From assembly GCA_002479485.1 (NCBI GenBank), contig DLNM01000045.1, positions 62,001-126,000 on the forward strand: a stretch of 64,000 bases of DNA, written 5' to 3'. Both the position numbers and the translations under genes were made by a program. Within the stretch, counting starts at the first letter, position 1, and every line of letters starts with the position of its first letter. The notes under the pieces are model-generated. The model did not search any database and was not told where the DNA came from. It saw only the letters and a list, made by a program, of their open reading frames with translations. Below are positions 1 to 7,796 of this stretch, piece by piece. This DNA comes from Firmicutes bacterium UBA7510. Its GTDB lineage: Bacteria > Bacillota > Clostridia > Tissierellales > Sedimentibacteraceae.

Positions 1-134
1 ATATTCAAAGTACGGTTCAGTATGCAAGTCACATTTTGCATTTGAAAAATGAGCAATTATTCTATGGTGAAACAGAAGATTATTTAAAAAGCAGTGTTGG
101 AAGTATTTTTTGCGGAGGTGAAAAAAATGTTTAA
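1..134 (+). CDS. Metal ABC transporter ATP-binding protein, C-terminal end (partial)
   Basis: The frame opening at base 3 is free of stops until TAA at 132-134 and encodes 43 residues ending in a Cys-Gly-Gly tail. It contains YASHILHLKNEQLFYG, which fits the strand after the H-loop in ZnuC/AdcC-type ATPases, where the stretch after SHD reads roughly 'YASHILHL'. The body of the gene lies upstream of the window. Its stop overlaps the start of the permease gene by 8 bases, which implies translational coupling. The assignment rests on this short tail and the adjacent ZnuB-type permease. Confidence 0.75.
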   Translation, partial: IQSTVQYASHILHLKNEQLFYGETEDYLKSSVGSIFCGGEKNV

Positions 135-954
135 TACCTTGATAGAAATATTTTCATATCCTTTTTTAGTAAGGGCAGTTATAGTTGGTACACTTGTTGC
201 GCTTTGCTCTTCGCTTTTAGGAGTTAGCTTAGTTTTAAAAAGGTACTCTATGATAGGCGATGGTTTATCTCACGTAGGATTTGGAGCTTTGGCAGTAGCA
301 ACAGCTATGAATGTTGCTCCACTTGGTGTTGCTATACCTGTTGTAGTAATTGCTGCATTTTTTCTTCTTAGGATAAGCGAAAAGAGTAAAATTAAGGGCG
401 ATGCGGCTATAGCGCTTATTTCTACCAGTGCGCTTGCAATAGGTGTAATTATAATATCTATGACAACTGGCATGAATACAGATGTTTGTAATTATATGTT
501 TGGAAGTATTTTGGCTATGAGTAAGCTGGATGTTAAGATTAGTATAATGCTTTCTGGCGTTGTATTGATTTTATTTATTGTACTATATAATAGAATATTT
601 GCTATAACCTTTGATGAAAATTTTGCTTTGGCAACTGGAACAAATTCAAAATTATATAACATGATTATTGCTTTTCTAACGGCGATTACCATTGTGTTAG
701 GAATGAGAATGATGGGTGCATTGTTAATTTCAAGCTTAATAATTTTTCCTGCACTAACATCTATGAGAGTTTGCAAGAGATTTAAGGTTGTTGTAATTAG
801 TTCTGCAATATTGTCTGTTGCATGCTTCTTTATAGGGATTGTTATTTCTTATTTATATGCAACACCAACAGGTGCAAGTGTTGTAGCTGTTAATATTGTC
901 ATGTTTTTAGTATATTCATTGATAGGATTTTTAAAAGGGGGATTACAAAAATGA
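127..954 (+). CDS. ZnuB/AdcB-type metal ABC transporter permease
   Basis: This 275-residue integral membrane protein belongs to the ABC-3 family, which moves Zn2+ or Mn2+ inward with a ZnuC-type ATPase. It has about eight hydrophobic segments. The early stretch LKRYSMIGDGLSHVGFG is the family hallmark that contacts the ATPase, and MMGALLISSLIIFPALTS is the conserved late segment. ATG at 127 is chosen because GGAGGTG lies at 114-120; the frame is open back to 94 but that start has no ribosome site. It is co-transcribed with the ATPase tail upstream and overlaps the next gene by four bases (ATGA at 951). Zinc is more likely than manganese from family resemblance, but the metal cannot be read directly. 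Confidence 0.88.
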   Translation: MFNTLIEIFSYPFLVRAVIVGTLVALCSSLLGVSLVLKRYSMIGDGLSHVGFGALAVATAMNVAPLGVAIPVVVIAAFFLLRISEKSKIKGDAAIALISTSALAIGVIIISMTTGMNTDVCNYMFGSILAMSKLDVKISIMLSGVVLILFIVLYNRIFAITFDENFALATGTNSKLYNMIIAFLTAITIVLGMRMMGALLISSLIIFPALTSMRVCKRFKVVVISSAILSVACFFIGIVISYLYATPTGASVVAVNIVMFLVYSLIGFLKGGLQK

Positions 955-1541
955 AAAAAATTTTGGGTTTGATTCTATTAGTATTGGTAATGGTTTTAGG
1001 ATATATTGTATATAATGCAAGCGTAGATAAAGAAAAAACATCATATATAATAGATTTTGAAAATTCTAAAGATGGCAATAACAAAGATATGGAAGACAGC
1101 AAACAAACAAATACTGATAACTCCGAGAAAACAGACACAAATGAAAACTTAAATACATCAGATAAAATAATTGACAATAAAAATATAATAGAAATCAGAG
1201 AAAAAATGTTTATAGCTCAAATTGAGGATATATACTATAATATTGAAGATTTTAAAGATGAATATATTAAAATAGAGGGGATGTATAGTGTCGTTGAGCC
1301 AGAGGAAGGTGATATTGGAAAGGTACATTTTGTGTATAGAAATGCTCCAGGTTGCTGTGGAAATGATGGTTGGGCAGGTTTTATGTTAAATTATGACGGA
1401 GAATACCCTAATACAAATGATTGGATTCAAGTAGTTGGAACACCAGAAATCGTAAAAAATGGAGTTTATGAGGATTTGTATCTTAATGTTATCTCCATAG
1501 AGGTCATGGAGGAACGAGGAGCAGAATTTGTTAATCAATAA
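951..1541 (+). CDS. Secreted or membrane-anchored protein of the zinc-type operon, function unknown
   Basis: This 196-residue protein has one N-terminal hydrophobic segment (about residues 4-22), followed by a polar Asn/Asp/Lys/Ser-rich linker to about residue 85 and a compact C-terminal domain. That domain contains APGCCGNDGWAGF, a Cys-Cys pair in a Gly-rich turn. A similar CC-containing C-terminal segment is found in the TIGR03943/DUF1980 family, often near zinc genes; that link is a resemblance only. The start codon overlaps the permease stop (ATGA), so it is the third gene of the metal transport operon. It may act as an extracytoplasmic metal-handling partner. The operon ends at the hairpin at 1567-1610. 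Confidence 0.7.
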   Translation: MKKILGLILLVLVMVLGYIVYNASVDKEKTSYIIDFENSKDGNNKDMEDSKQTNTDNSEKTDTNENLNTSDKIIDNKNIIEIREKMFIAQIEDIYYNIEDFKDEYIKIEGMYSVVEPEEGDIGKVHFVYRNAPGCCGNDGWAGFMLNYDGEYPNTNDWIQVVGTPEIVKNGVYEDLYLNVISIEVMEERGAEFVNQ

Positions 1542-1566
1542 GAAAAGTTTATTGATGTAGAATTTT

Positions 1567-1610
1567 AAGCCCAATATTACTTAATTTATCTTTAAGTAGT
1601 ATTGGGCTTT
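1567..1610. terminator. Bidirectional intrinsic terminator
   Basis: The arms AAGCCCAATA and TATTGGGCTT enclose an AT-rich loop, with T-rich sequence on both sides. The hairpin lies between the converging metal transport operon and the yhaM-like gene, so it can serve both. Confidence 0.8.
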
Positions 1611-1634
1611 ATATAAATAACATCAGATATTTAA

Positions 1635-2537
1635 TTAAAAATATATTCTTGTCTCCAGTGCTCTGTCATATTCCGACCAGCTGTTAACTTCAAAAATTTC
1701 CTTTAGTTGATATAATTTATTCATTCGAGCATCAACTGAATCTGCAAAATTAACAATTATTGATTCCTCCATATTTGCATTTTTAGGTGAACCGTATTCA
1801 ATTTTACCATGATGCTGTACGATACATCCTTTAACACGATTTATAAAATCTTCGCTGTAAAAATTAGGTTTTGACCTAACTGCTTCATCTATCATTTGAA
1901 CTCCTATAGTAATATGCCCTTCAAGCTCTCCTCTAATAGAATATTTAAATGGTCCGTTAAAGTTAAATTCTAATATTTTTCCTATATCATGAAGCTTTGC
2001 AGATAAAACTGCTATTTCACTATGCCTGCAATCATATCTGTCACATAGTATAGTGGTCAAATACATAACATTTAATGTATGCTCAGCAAGTCCTCCAATA
2101 TAGTTGTGATGCATAGAAACTCCGCCAATGCATTGCTTGAATTTTTTAAGAAATTCTTCATCTTTAAAAAAGTAGTCGTTAAGCTCTTTAGCCTCTCTTG
2201 ATAATATATATGAGCTTGACATATCTTCAATTTCTTTCATAACCTCATTTATATCTCTTTGAAGTGTAGGAAGATAATCACTTAACTCATATTCATCTAA
2301 TACCTCAAAGCTGTTAATCTCAAGATTAGTATCCATATTAGCATTAACCTCTACTACATATCCAACCTCTAGCTTTACTTTAGGATTTGCAAAAGTTGCC
2401 TTTATACTTCCAGTTTTGTCAGATAGCAAGCATACAAGCTTTGTATTATCTTTAAATATTATTTTCATTATCATGAATGAAGTTTTAATATTGCTTAAAT
2501 TCTTCATACTTTCTAGAAAATTTGTTTTTCTGCTCAT
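1635..2537 (-). CDS. yhaM: YhaM-like 3'-5' exoribonuclease (OB-fold plus HD domain)
   Basis: This 300-residue cytoplasmic protein has an N-terminal OB-like nucleic-acid-binding domain (about 15-90) and a C-terminal HD hydrolase domain. Metal-binding residues are visible in MHHNYIGGLAEHT (142-154), the HD pair H183-D184 in KLHDIGK, and VQHHGKIEYGSP. This layout and length match YhaM/CbfA, Mn2+-dependent 3'-5' exonucleases of Firmicutes. The ribosome site GAGGAC lies inside the end of the upstream VOC gene, whose stop is 8 bases before this start, so the two genes form an operon. The domain call is firm; the nuclease role is by family. Confidence 0.82.
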   Translation of the reverse strand: MSRKTNFLESMKNLSNIKTSFMIMKIIFKDNTKLVCLLSDKTGSIKATFANPKVKLEVGYVVEVNANMDTNLEINSFEVLDEYELSDYLPTLQRDINEVMKEIEDMSSSYILSREAKELNDYFFKDEEFLKKFKQCIGGVSMHHNYIGGLAEHTLNVMYLTTILCDRYDCRHSEIAVLSAKLHDIGKILEFNFNGPFKYSIRGELEGHITIGVQMIDEAVRSKPNFYSEDFINRVKGCIVQHHGKIEYGSPKNANMEESIIVNFADSVDARMNKLYQLKEIFEVNSWSEYDRALETRIYF

Positions 2538-2545
2538 ATTATAAT

Positions 2546-2926
2546 TTATTTGTCCTCACGAATAAGATATGAATTATTATCTTGATCATAAAAAGTAAAC
2601 ATACTTCCATATGGGAAAGTCATAAGCTCAGTAACTCTTACATTTTTGCTTTTCAAATCCCTATATGTGCTATTTATATCCTTGGTAGAAAGAAAAATAC
2701 TTGGATGTGCAGTATTAGTCTCTGGATTTTGCTTTTTCATCAATTCCTTTTCATATAATACAAAGCTAGTGTCTGAATTTTCATTTGGTGAAACCTCGAG
2801 CCATACCAAGTTTTGTCCCATTGGTTGTTCTAAAGTAACAACAAAATTAAGCTTATTTAACCAAAACTCCTTAGCAGATTCTTGATTTTCAACATATAAT
2901 GTTACTTTTGAAATTTTTTGTATCAT
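2546..2926 (-). CDS. VOC (glyoxalase/dioxygenase) superfamily protein
   Basis: This 126-residue single-domain protein has the beta-alpha-beta-beta-beta pattern of the vicinal-oxygen-chelate fold. It begins with VTLYVENQESAKEFWLNKLNF and ends with GSMFTFYDQDNNSYLIRE, both typical of this family. Members include glyoxalases, dioxygenases and drug-binding proteins, and the substrate cannot be assigned. A strong GGAGGAC ribosome site lies just upstream of ATG. It is the first gene of a two-gene operon with the yhaM-like gene. Confidence 0.75.
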   Translation of the reverse strand: MIQKISKVTLYVENQESAKEFWLNKLNFVVTLEQPMGQNLVWLEVSPNENSDTSFVLYEKELMKKQNPETNTAHPSIFLSTKDINSTYRDLKSKNVRVTELMTFPYGSMFTFYDQDNNSYLIREDK

Positions 2927-3106
2927 TTAAGTCCTCCGTTTATTTAGTAATTGATAATAGGTTGCACTTTATTGGTTATATTATTCTTAAGTTTATATTA
3001 TTTTATACCTTCAAAATCAAGTATTAGTAACAGTTATTTTATTTGAAAAATTTAAAAATAAATAGTATAATATGTAAAATTATTGTGTTAATTTAGGAGG
3101 AAAAGT

Positions 3107-3145
3107 ATGAATGTTAGAGAAAATCATGAGGTGTTTAAAAAATGA
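3107..3145 (+). CDS. 12-codon upstream ORF coupled to the DUF1801 gene
   Basis: ATG at 3107 follows a strong AGGAGG (3095-3100) and encodes MNVRENHEVFKK before TGA. Its stop overlaps the next start as ATGA at 3142-3145. The downstream gene has no good ribosome site of its own, so it is probably translated by reinitiation after this micro-ORF. Whether the peptide itself matters cannot be told. Confidence 0.5.
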   Translation: MNVRENHEVFKK

Positions 3146-3483
3146 ATGAAATAGATAATTACATTTTACAATATTCTGATGAGTTGCAGGTTAAGCTTAA
3201 AGAAATACGAGAAATTATAAAGTCGGCAGCACCGCAGGCTACTGAGAAAATTAGCTGGCAAATGCCCACATTTTATCTTAATGGAAATTTGGTGCATTTT
3301 GCATTGCACAAAGCACATATAGGCTTTTATCCTGGTGCTAGTGGAGTTGAGAATTTTGAAAGTGAGCTTGGAGAATATAAGCACTCTAAAGGAGCTATTC
3401 AATTCCCTCTTAGCAAGCCATTGCCTAAAGAATTAATAACAAGAATAGTAGAGTTTAGGGTAAAAGAAAATACAAAACAATAA
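3142..3483 (+). CDS. DUF1801/YdhG-like protein
   Basis: This 113-residue protein matches the DUF1801 (YdhG) fold: an N-terminal helix with LKEIREIIKSAAPQATEKISW, the conserved MPTFYLNGNLVHFALHKAHIGF strand region (shown in the middle of the protein) and a C-terminal PLSKPLPKELI. Bacillus relatives (Fra/YdhG) have been described as frataxin-like iron chaperones; many others are uncharacterised. Translation appears to depend on the overlapping 12-codon ORF. The rRNA methyltransferase gene begins 21 bases downstream. Confidence 0.75.
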   Translation: MNEIDNYILQYSDELQVKLKEIREIIKSAAPQATEKISWQMPTFYLNGNLVHFALHKAHIGFYPGASGVENFESELGEYKHSKGAIQFPLSKPLPKELITRIVEFRVKENTKQ

Positions 3484-3504
3484 ATATAATACTGGAGAAA
3501 ATTA

Positions 3505-4650
3505 ATGAAAATGTTACAAAAATGCCCTTATGCTAAGCTATGTGGAGGATGTACATATCAGGGCATAGAATATAGTGAACAATTAAAGGAAAAACAGTCT
3601 TATGTAAATAAATTATTAAGCCAGTTTGGTAAGGTTGAAGATATAATTCCAGCTGAAAATCCATACTATTACAGAAACAAGGTACATGCAACCTTTGGAT
3701 ATTCTAAAGGAAATGTTTTAGCAGGTACATATCAAGCTAATACTCACAAGCTTGTACCTATAGACAGCTGTCAAATTGAAAATCAAACAGCCGATGCAAT
3801 AGTGCAAGATATTAAGGGATTAATAAAATCTTTTAAGCTACAAATTTATGATGAGGATTCTGGAAGAGGATTTTTTAGGCATGTATTAGTTCGTACAGGA
3901 CATAGCACAGGGCAGGTTCTTGTAACTTTAGTAGTTGGAGATATAATATTTCCTTCAAAAAACAATTTTACAAAAGCTCTAATGAAATTACATCCTGAAA
4001 TCACAACTATTGTTATGAATGTAAACAATAAAAGAACCAGTATGATTTTAGGTGAAAGAGAAATAGTCCTTTATGGAAAGGGATATATAGAGGATGTTCT
4101 ATGTGGTAAAAAATTCAGAATATCACCGAAATCATTTTATCAGGTTAATCCAATACAAACAGAAATAATGTACAATAAAGCAATAGAGTATGCAAATCTT
4201 ACAGGTAAGGAACGAGTAATAGATGCCTACTGCGGTATTGGTACTATAGGCATAATTGCCAGCGATAGAGCAAAAGAAGTTATAGGGGTAGAGCTTAATA
4301 AGGATGCTTTCAAGGATGCAATCGGAAATGCAAAAGGCAATAAAATAAACAACATTAGATTCTTTAATGATGATGCAGGAGAATTTATGGTTAAACTTGC
4401 AGTAAATAAAGAAAGTGTTGATGTAGTTTTTATGGATCCCCCAAGAGCAGGCAGTGATGAAGCATTTTTAAAATCACTTGTTACCCTGGCACCAAACAAA
4501 GTAGTCTATATTAGCTGTAATCCAGATACTTTAGCTAGAGATTTAGACTATTTGACTAAGAAAGGATATAAAGCAGAAATTATTCAGCCGATAGAAATGT
4601 TCCCGTTTACAGAGCATACAGAATGTGTGGTGAAGATTGAGAGGCTGTAA
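3505..4650 (+). CDS. 23S rRNA (uracil-C5)-methyltransferase, RlmCD/RumA family
   Basis: This 381-residue enzyme would transfer methyl from S-adenosylmethionine to C5 of a uracil in 23S rRNA. Cysteines C7, C13, C16 and C89 fit the 4Fe-4S site of RumA-type enzymes (KCPYAKLCGGC). The SAM-binding motif is DAYCGIGTIGI, followed by FMDPPRAG, and the catalytic cysteine is C338 in YISCNPDTLARD. The N-terminal TRAM domain found in many relatives is absent, so this is the short form. The start follows CTGGAGAAA. It probably shares a transcript with the DUF1801 gene. Its 3' end borders the accessory block, and genes of this family are known integration sites for mobile elements. Confidence 0.88.
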   Translation: MKMLQKCPYAKLCGGCTYQGIEYSEQLKEKQSYVNKLLSQFGKVEDIIPAENPYYYRNKVHATFGYSKGNVLAGTYQANTHKLVPIDSCQIENQTADAIVQDIKGLIKSFKLQIYDEDSGRGFFRHVLVRTGHSTGQVLVTLVVGDIIFPSKNNFTKALMKLHPEITTIVMNVNNKRTSMILGEREIVLYGKGYIEDVLCGKKFRISPKSFYQVNPIQTEIMYNKAIEYANLTGKERVIDAYCGIGTIGIIASDRAKEVIGVELNKDAFKDAIGNAKGNKINNIRFFNDDAGEFMVKLAVNKESVDVVFMDPPRAGSDEAFLKSLVTLAPNKVVYISCNPDTLARDLDYLTKKGYKAEIIQPIEMFPFTEHTECVVKIERL

Positions 4651-4703
4651 AGCCTATAAATAAAGGATTATAAGATGTTAAGCGCTTCAATGATGAGGGC
4701 GAC

Positions 4704-4726
4704 CCTTGAGTGTACAAAAAAGATGC
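4704..4726 (+). repeat. 23-nt sequence repeated inverted at 9936-9958
   Basis: The 23 bases beginning CCTTGAGTGT recur on the opposite strand at 9936-9958 with one mismatch. The two copies face each other around the LytTR/ABC exporter module (4863-9863). The rest of the gap 4651-4862 shows no gene. Confidence 0.7.
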
Positions 4727-4862
4727 AGGTAGATATTAAAAGGAATATAAAGCCTTTTGCACTGTATCACGCAGAATATAGATGCTTTTTTATACTATGG
4801 TTATTATTGAGCCAACAGGTTGTGGGTCCATATAGTTAATAAAATAATAGTAATAGTAGAGG

Positions 4863-6131
4863 CTATACTATTCTTATTGCAATAAGTACTGAGAAATCAT
4901 TTTCGGTATGATTGATTTCTATTATTCCATTATATTTCTTCACAATATCCTTAACATTTTCAATACCATACCCGTGCATTTTCTTATCATGCTTATCCGT
5001 TAGGTATATGCCTGTGGAAACAGTGATATTTGCGCCTATATTATTGATTATACTGTAACTGAAATAGCCTTTATCACAGCGGGCTTTTACTGTGATTTTC
5101 CTTAATGATGGATCATTTATTTTTTGTGATGCTTCAATAGCATTATCAAGGGTATTGGCAAATATTGAGCATAAGTCAATATCGTCAATAGGAATTATTT
5201 TATTAATGTCAATATTAATAAAGCAGTCTATTTCATTTTGGATTGCGAGATTATATTTAGTATTGATTACAGCATTGACTATACTGTTTTTGCAGAATTC
5301 TCTATTGCTCACTTGTAACTTATCTGAAAGAGAATTGAAGTAATTTGTGGCTTCCTGTAGGTTTTCATCCTTTATAAATGAATTGATAATGCTTAAGTGA
5401 TTATTCATATCATGACGCATTTTTCTTATTTCAAGCTGGTTCTCTTCAAGCTCTTTATAATAGCTGTATTCTAGCTTAAGATTATAATTTTCCATACCTA
5501 CTTTTATACTTTTAACGATAAATTCAATTAATAGAATCATTCCGAGGCTGGTAATGATACAGCCAAAGGCTGTGAAGTATACTTGATATTGTTTGCCATA
5601 AGGTGTGTATATGATAGCTGAAAAGATTGAAATTAGCGGCGCAAGACAGATGATGTCAATTAAGAGCCATGATTTGTTGTCAATAAAGATATATGGCTTT
5701 TGAATCCGGTTTTTAAATACCTTATAAATAACAAACCATGCAATACACGCAGTACCTTTTATAATAGTTACAATAATAAATTCGACAAAAGAACTTTGAT
5801 TTAAAGCAAAATAAAGCTGTGCAGCTATTTCACGTGTTATAAAATTCAAAGCTACAACAGTTGGATAAAGTACCATAACTATGCTGATTTTTTTAATTGG
5901 ATGTCCTTCGAAGCAGAAAAGCATAACGCACACAAAGCCGATCATGGTAAAACTTATATTAACAATATCAGCATTATAGATTATAACATTGCATATACAA
6001 AACATTCCAATGAGCGTAATAGCTTTTATTAATTTATTTTCTTTTACGGGAACAAAACAGCTTATCAGGAGAAAAAAATAAAAGCTGGAAACTCCGCCAG
6101 TGATAATACGTAAAATATAACTAATAGCCAT
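4863..6131 (-). CDS. GHKL sensor histidine kinase, AgrC-like
   Basis: This 422-residue membrane kinase has about six transmembrane helices in residues 1-210, then a short coiled stretch and the kinase core. The phosphoacceptor is H240 in EIRKMRHDMNNHL, the N-box is FANTLDNAIEAS and the G-box is MHGYGIENV. This is the AgrC/ComD-type HPK10 layout, which pairs with LytTR regulators. It sits 9 bases after the response regulator on the same strand with an AAGGAGG ribosome site. Family members sense peptides or cell-envelope stress. The divergent exporter suggests that an antimicrobial peptide is the signal, which is an inference. Confidence 0.87.
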   Translation of the reverse strand: MAISYILRIITGGVSSFYFFLLISCFVPVKENKLIKAITLIGMFCICNVIIYNADIVNISFTMIGFVCVMLFCFEGHPIKKISIVMVLYPTVVALNFITREIAAQLYFALNQSSFVEFIIVTIIKGTACIAWFVIYKVFKNRIQKPYIFIDNKSWLLIDIICLAPLISIFSAIIYTPYGKQYQVYFTAFGCIITSLGMILLIEFIVKSIKVGMENYNLKLEYSYYKELEENQLEIRKMRHDMNNHLSIINSFIKDENLQEATNYFNSLSDKLQVSNREFCKNSIVNAVINTKYNLAIQNEIDCFINIDINKIIPIDDIDLCSIFANTLDNAIEASQKINDPSLRKITVKARCDKGYFSYSIINNIGANITVSTGIYLTDKHDKKMHGYGIENVKDIVKKYNGIIEINHTENDFSVLIAIRIV

Positions 6132-6140
6132 ATGCCCTCC

Positions 6141-6851
6141 TTAACCAAGCATTGTTCTGGCAAACCTAATAATAAGGTTTTGTTTATAAACCCTGCTCAC
6201 AGGCAGGGTTTCTCCGTTTACTATTACTTCATTTCCTTCAACGGCAGATGCAAAATTTATATTGATAATATAACGCTGATGTATCCTTATAAAAAATGAA
6301 GGAAGTTTTTTATACAGTTCATCGAGTTTATTATAAAATTCAATATTATCTGTAGTAGTGACTGCACATACCTTTCTTTTATCGCTTGAGAAATATATAG
6401 TACTTGTTAAATTAAGTTTATGAGTTCCGCTTTTTTGTTCAATGGCATAAAAAATATCCTGCCGCTGATTAAGGTCAGCCAAAGCTTGATTTAGTACATC
6501 TGCTATCTTTTCAGGTTTATAGGGCTTTAATATATAGTTCAGGGCTTGTACTTCATAACCTTGAAAAACAAAATCAGAATAAGCGGTTATAAAAATAATT
6601 ATACTTTTTTTATGCTCATTCCTTATTTTTCTAGCTGTCTCTACACCATTTAAGCCATTCATTTCTATATCTAAAAATATAATATCTAAATACTCTTGTT
6701 GTAATGAATTTAAAAGCAGTTCACCGCTGTTGAATTCATTTATTTTATATTTATGCCCTTTTAATTCAAAATATCGGCTTACTATATGTTTGAGTGTATT
6801 TACCTGCGATTTTTCATCGTCACAAATAGCAATGTTTATAATAGCAACCAC
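6141..6851 (-). CDS. LytTR response regulator, AgrA-like
   Basis: This 236-residue cytoplasmic regulator has a receiver domain (about 5-125; phosphoacceptor D61 in IIFLDIEMNG; acidic pocket CDDE) and a C-terminal LytTR DNA-binding domain (about 140-234, with FIRIHQRYIIN and LPVSRVYK). Its start is odd: GTG at 6851 lies within the G-rich ribosome site and an in-frame TAA lies just upstream, so either this GTG or a non-standard codon a few codons in is used. It is the first gene of the TCS operon and is divergent from the exporter genes, its likely targets. Confidence 0.87.
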   Translation of the reverse strand: MVAIINIAICDDEKSQVNTLKHIVSRYFELKGHKYKINEFNSGELLLNSLQQEYLDIIFLDIEMNGLNGVETARKIRNEHKKSIIIFITAYSDFVFQGYEVQALNYILKPYKPEKIADVLNQALADLNQRQDIFYAIEQKSGTHKLNLTSTIYFSSDKRKVCAVTTTDNIEFYNKLDELYKKLPSFFIRIHQRYIININFASAVEGNEVIVNGETLPVSRVYKQNLIIRFARTMLG

Positions 6852-6882
6852 CCCCTGTGCTTATTCAAATATTAACATATTG

Positions 6883-6903
6883 AAAGCATGAATTCCATGC
6901 TTT
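6883..6903. promoter_or_regulatory. Palindrome in the divergent LytTR/ABC intergenic region
   Basis: AAAGCATG and CATGCTTT are perfect 8-nt arms around a 5-nt spacer, followed by T6 on the plus strand. It lies between the response regulator and the exporter. It could be a regulator-binding site or an attenuator for the exporter transcript. I could not recognise a clear tandem LytTR box. Confidence 0.4.
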
Positions 6904-7019
6904 TTTATCAATTGCACCAAATGTTACAAAATCAATGTCAGGCTTTACATGATCTTCAATTTATCACATCCTGATTTGGTTATAGAATTAAAGCATATCA
7001 TTACAGGAGGTAGGAATTA

Positions 7020-7775
7020 ATGTTAAAAGTTAACAATTTAAGTAAAAGCTATAAGACAGGTAAGCTTAATTATGAGGTATTAATGGATATCTCCTTTGAA
7101 GTCGATAAAGGTGAGTTTGTAGCTGTCATGGGACCATCTGGAAGTGGAAAAACTACACTTCTTAATAGTATCTCTTGTTTTATTCCATTTGATAATGGCG
7201 AGATTTTACTTGGTGATCAGGAAATTACGGGGTTGAATGAGGAACAGCTTGCAGATGTAAGAAACAGGAAACTTGGTTTTGTTTTTCAGGATTTTATGTT
7301 GCTTGACGGGCTGACTGTTTTTGAAAACATTTGCATGCCGCAAATCATAGCAGAAAAAGAAGTTAAAAAAATGGAAGTTCTTGCGAATAAGCTGTGTGAA
7401 ATTTTCGGGATTTCTCATATAAAAAATAAGTATCCAACTGAAATATCTGGTGGGGAAAAGCAGCGTACCGCAGTTGCCAGGGCCTTGATCAACCAGCCGC
7501 ATGTCATACTTGCAGATGAGCCTACCGGCAATCTGGACAGTAAATCCTGCAGAGCTGTTGTTGATGCTTTTTTGCAAGCAAAGGATGAAATGGGAGCAAC
7601 AATATTCATGGTTACACATGACAGCTATGTTGCATCCTTTTGCGATAGGGTTATTGTCTTAAAAGACGGTAAAATACATACTCAATTGAGACGCAGCTGT
7701 AAGCAGACAGAATTTATGGATATACTTCTTGAAACGTTTAAGCAGCTTGGATCTTTAAAAAATGACAATGAATAG
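7020..7775 (+). CDS. ABC exporter ATP-binding protein, BceA/MacB type
   Basis: This 251-residue ATPase has Walker A GPSGSGKTT (about residue 38), Q-loop FVFQDFMLL, signature ISGGEKQR, Walker B VILADEPTGNLDS and H-loop MVTHD. The sequence class is that of lipoprotein/macrolide/bacitracin-type exporters (BceA, VraD, MacB). A GGAGG ribosome site precedes ATG at 7020. The permease follows after about 20 bases. The pair probably removes or detoxifies antimicrobial peptides at the membrane. Confidence 0.88.
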   Translation: MLKVNNLSKSYKTGKLNYEVLMDISFEVDKGEFVAVMGPSGSGKTTLLNSISCFIPFDNGEILLGDQEITGLNEEQLADVRNRKLGFVFQDFMLLDGLTVFENICMPQIIAEKEVKKMEVLANKLCEIFGISHIKNKYPTEISGGEKQRTAVARALINQPHVILADEPTGNLDSKSCRAVVDAFLQAKDEMGATIFMVTHDSYVASFCDRVIVLKDGKIHTQLRRSCKQTEFMDILLETFKQLGSLKNDNE

Positions 7776-7796
7776 ATTACAAAGGTGGTGATAATT

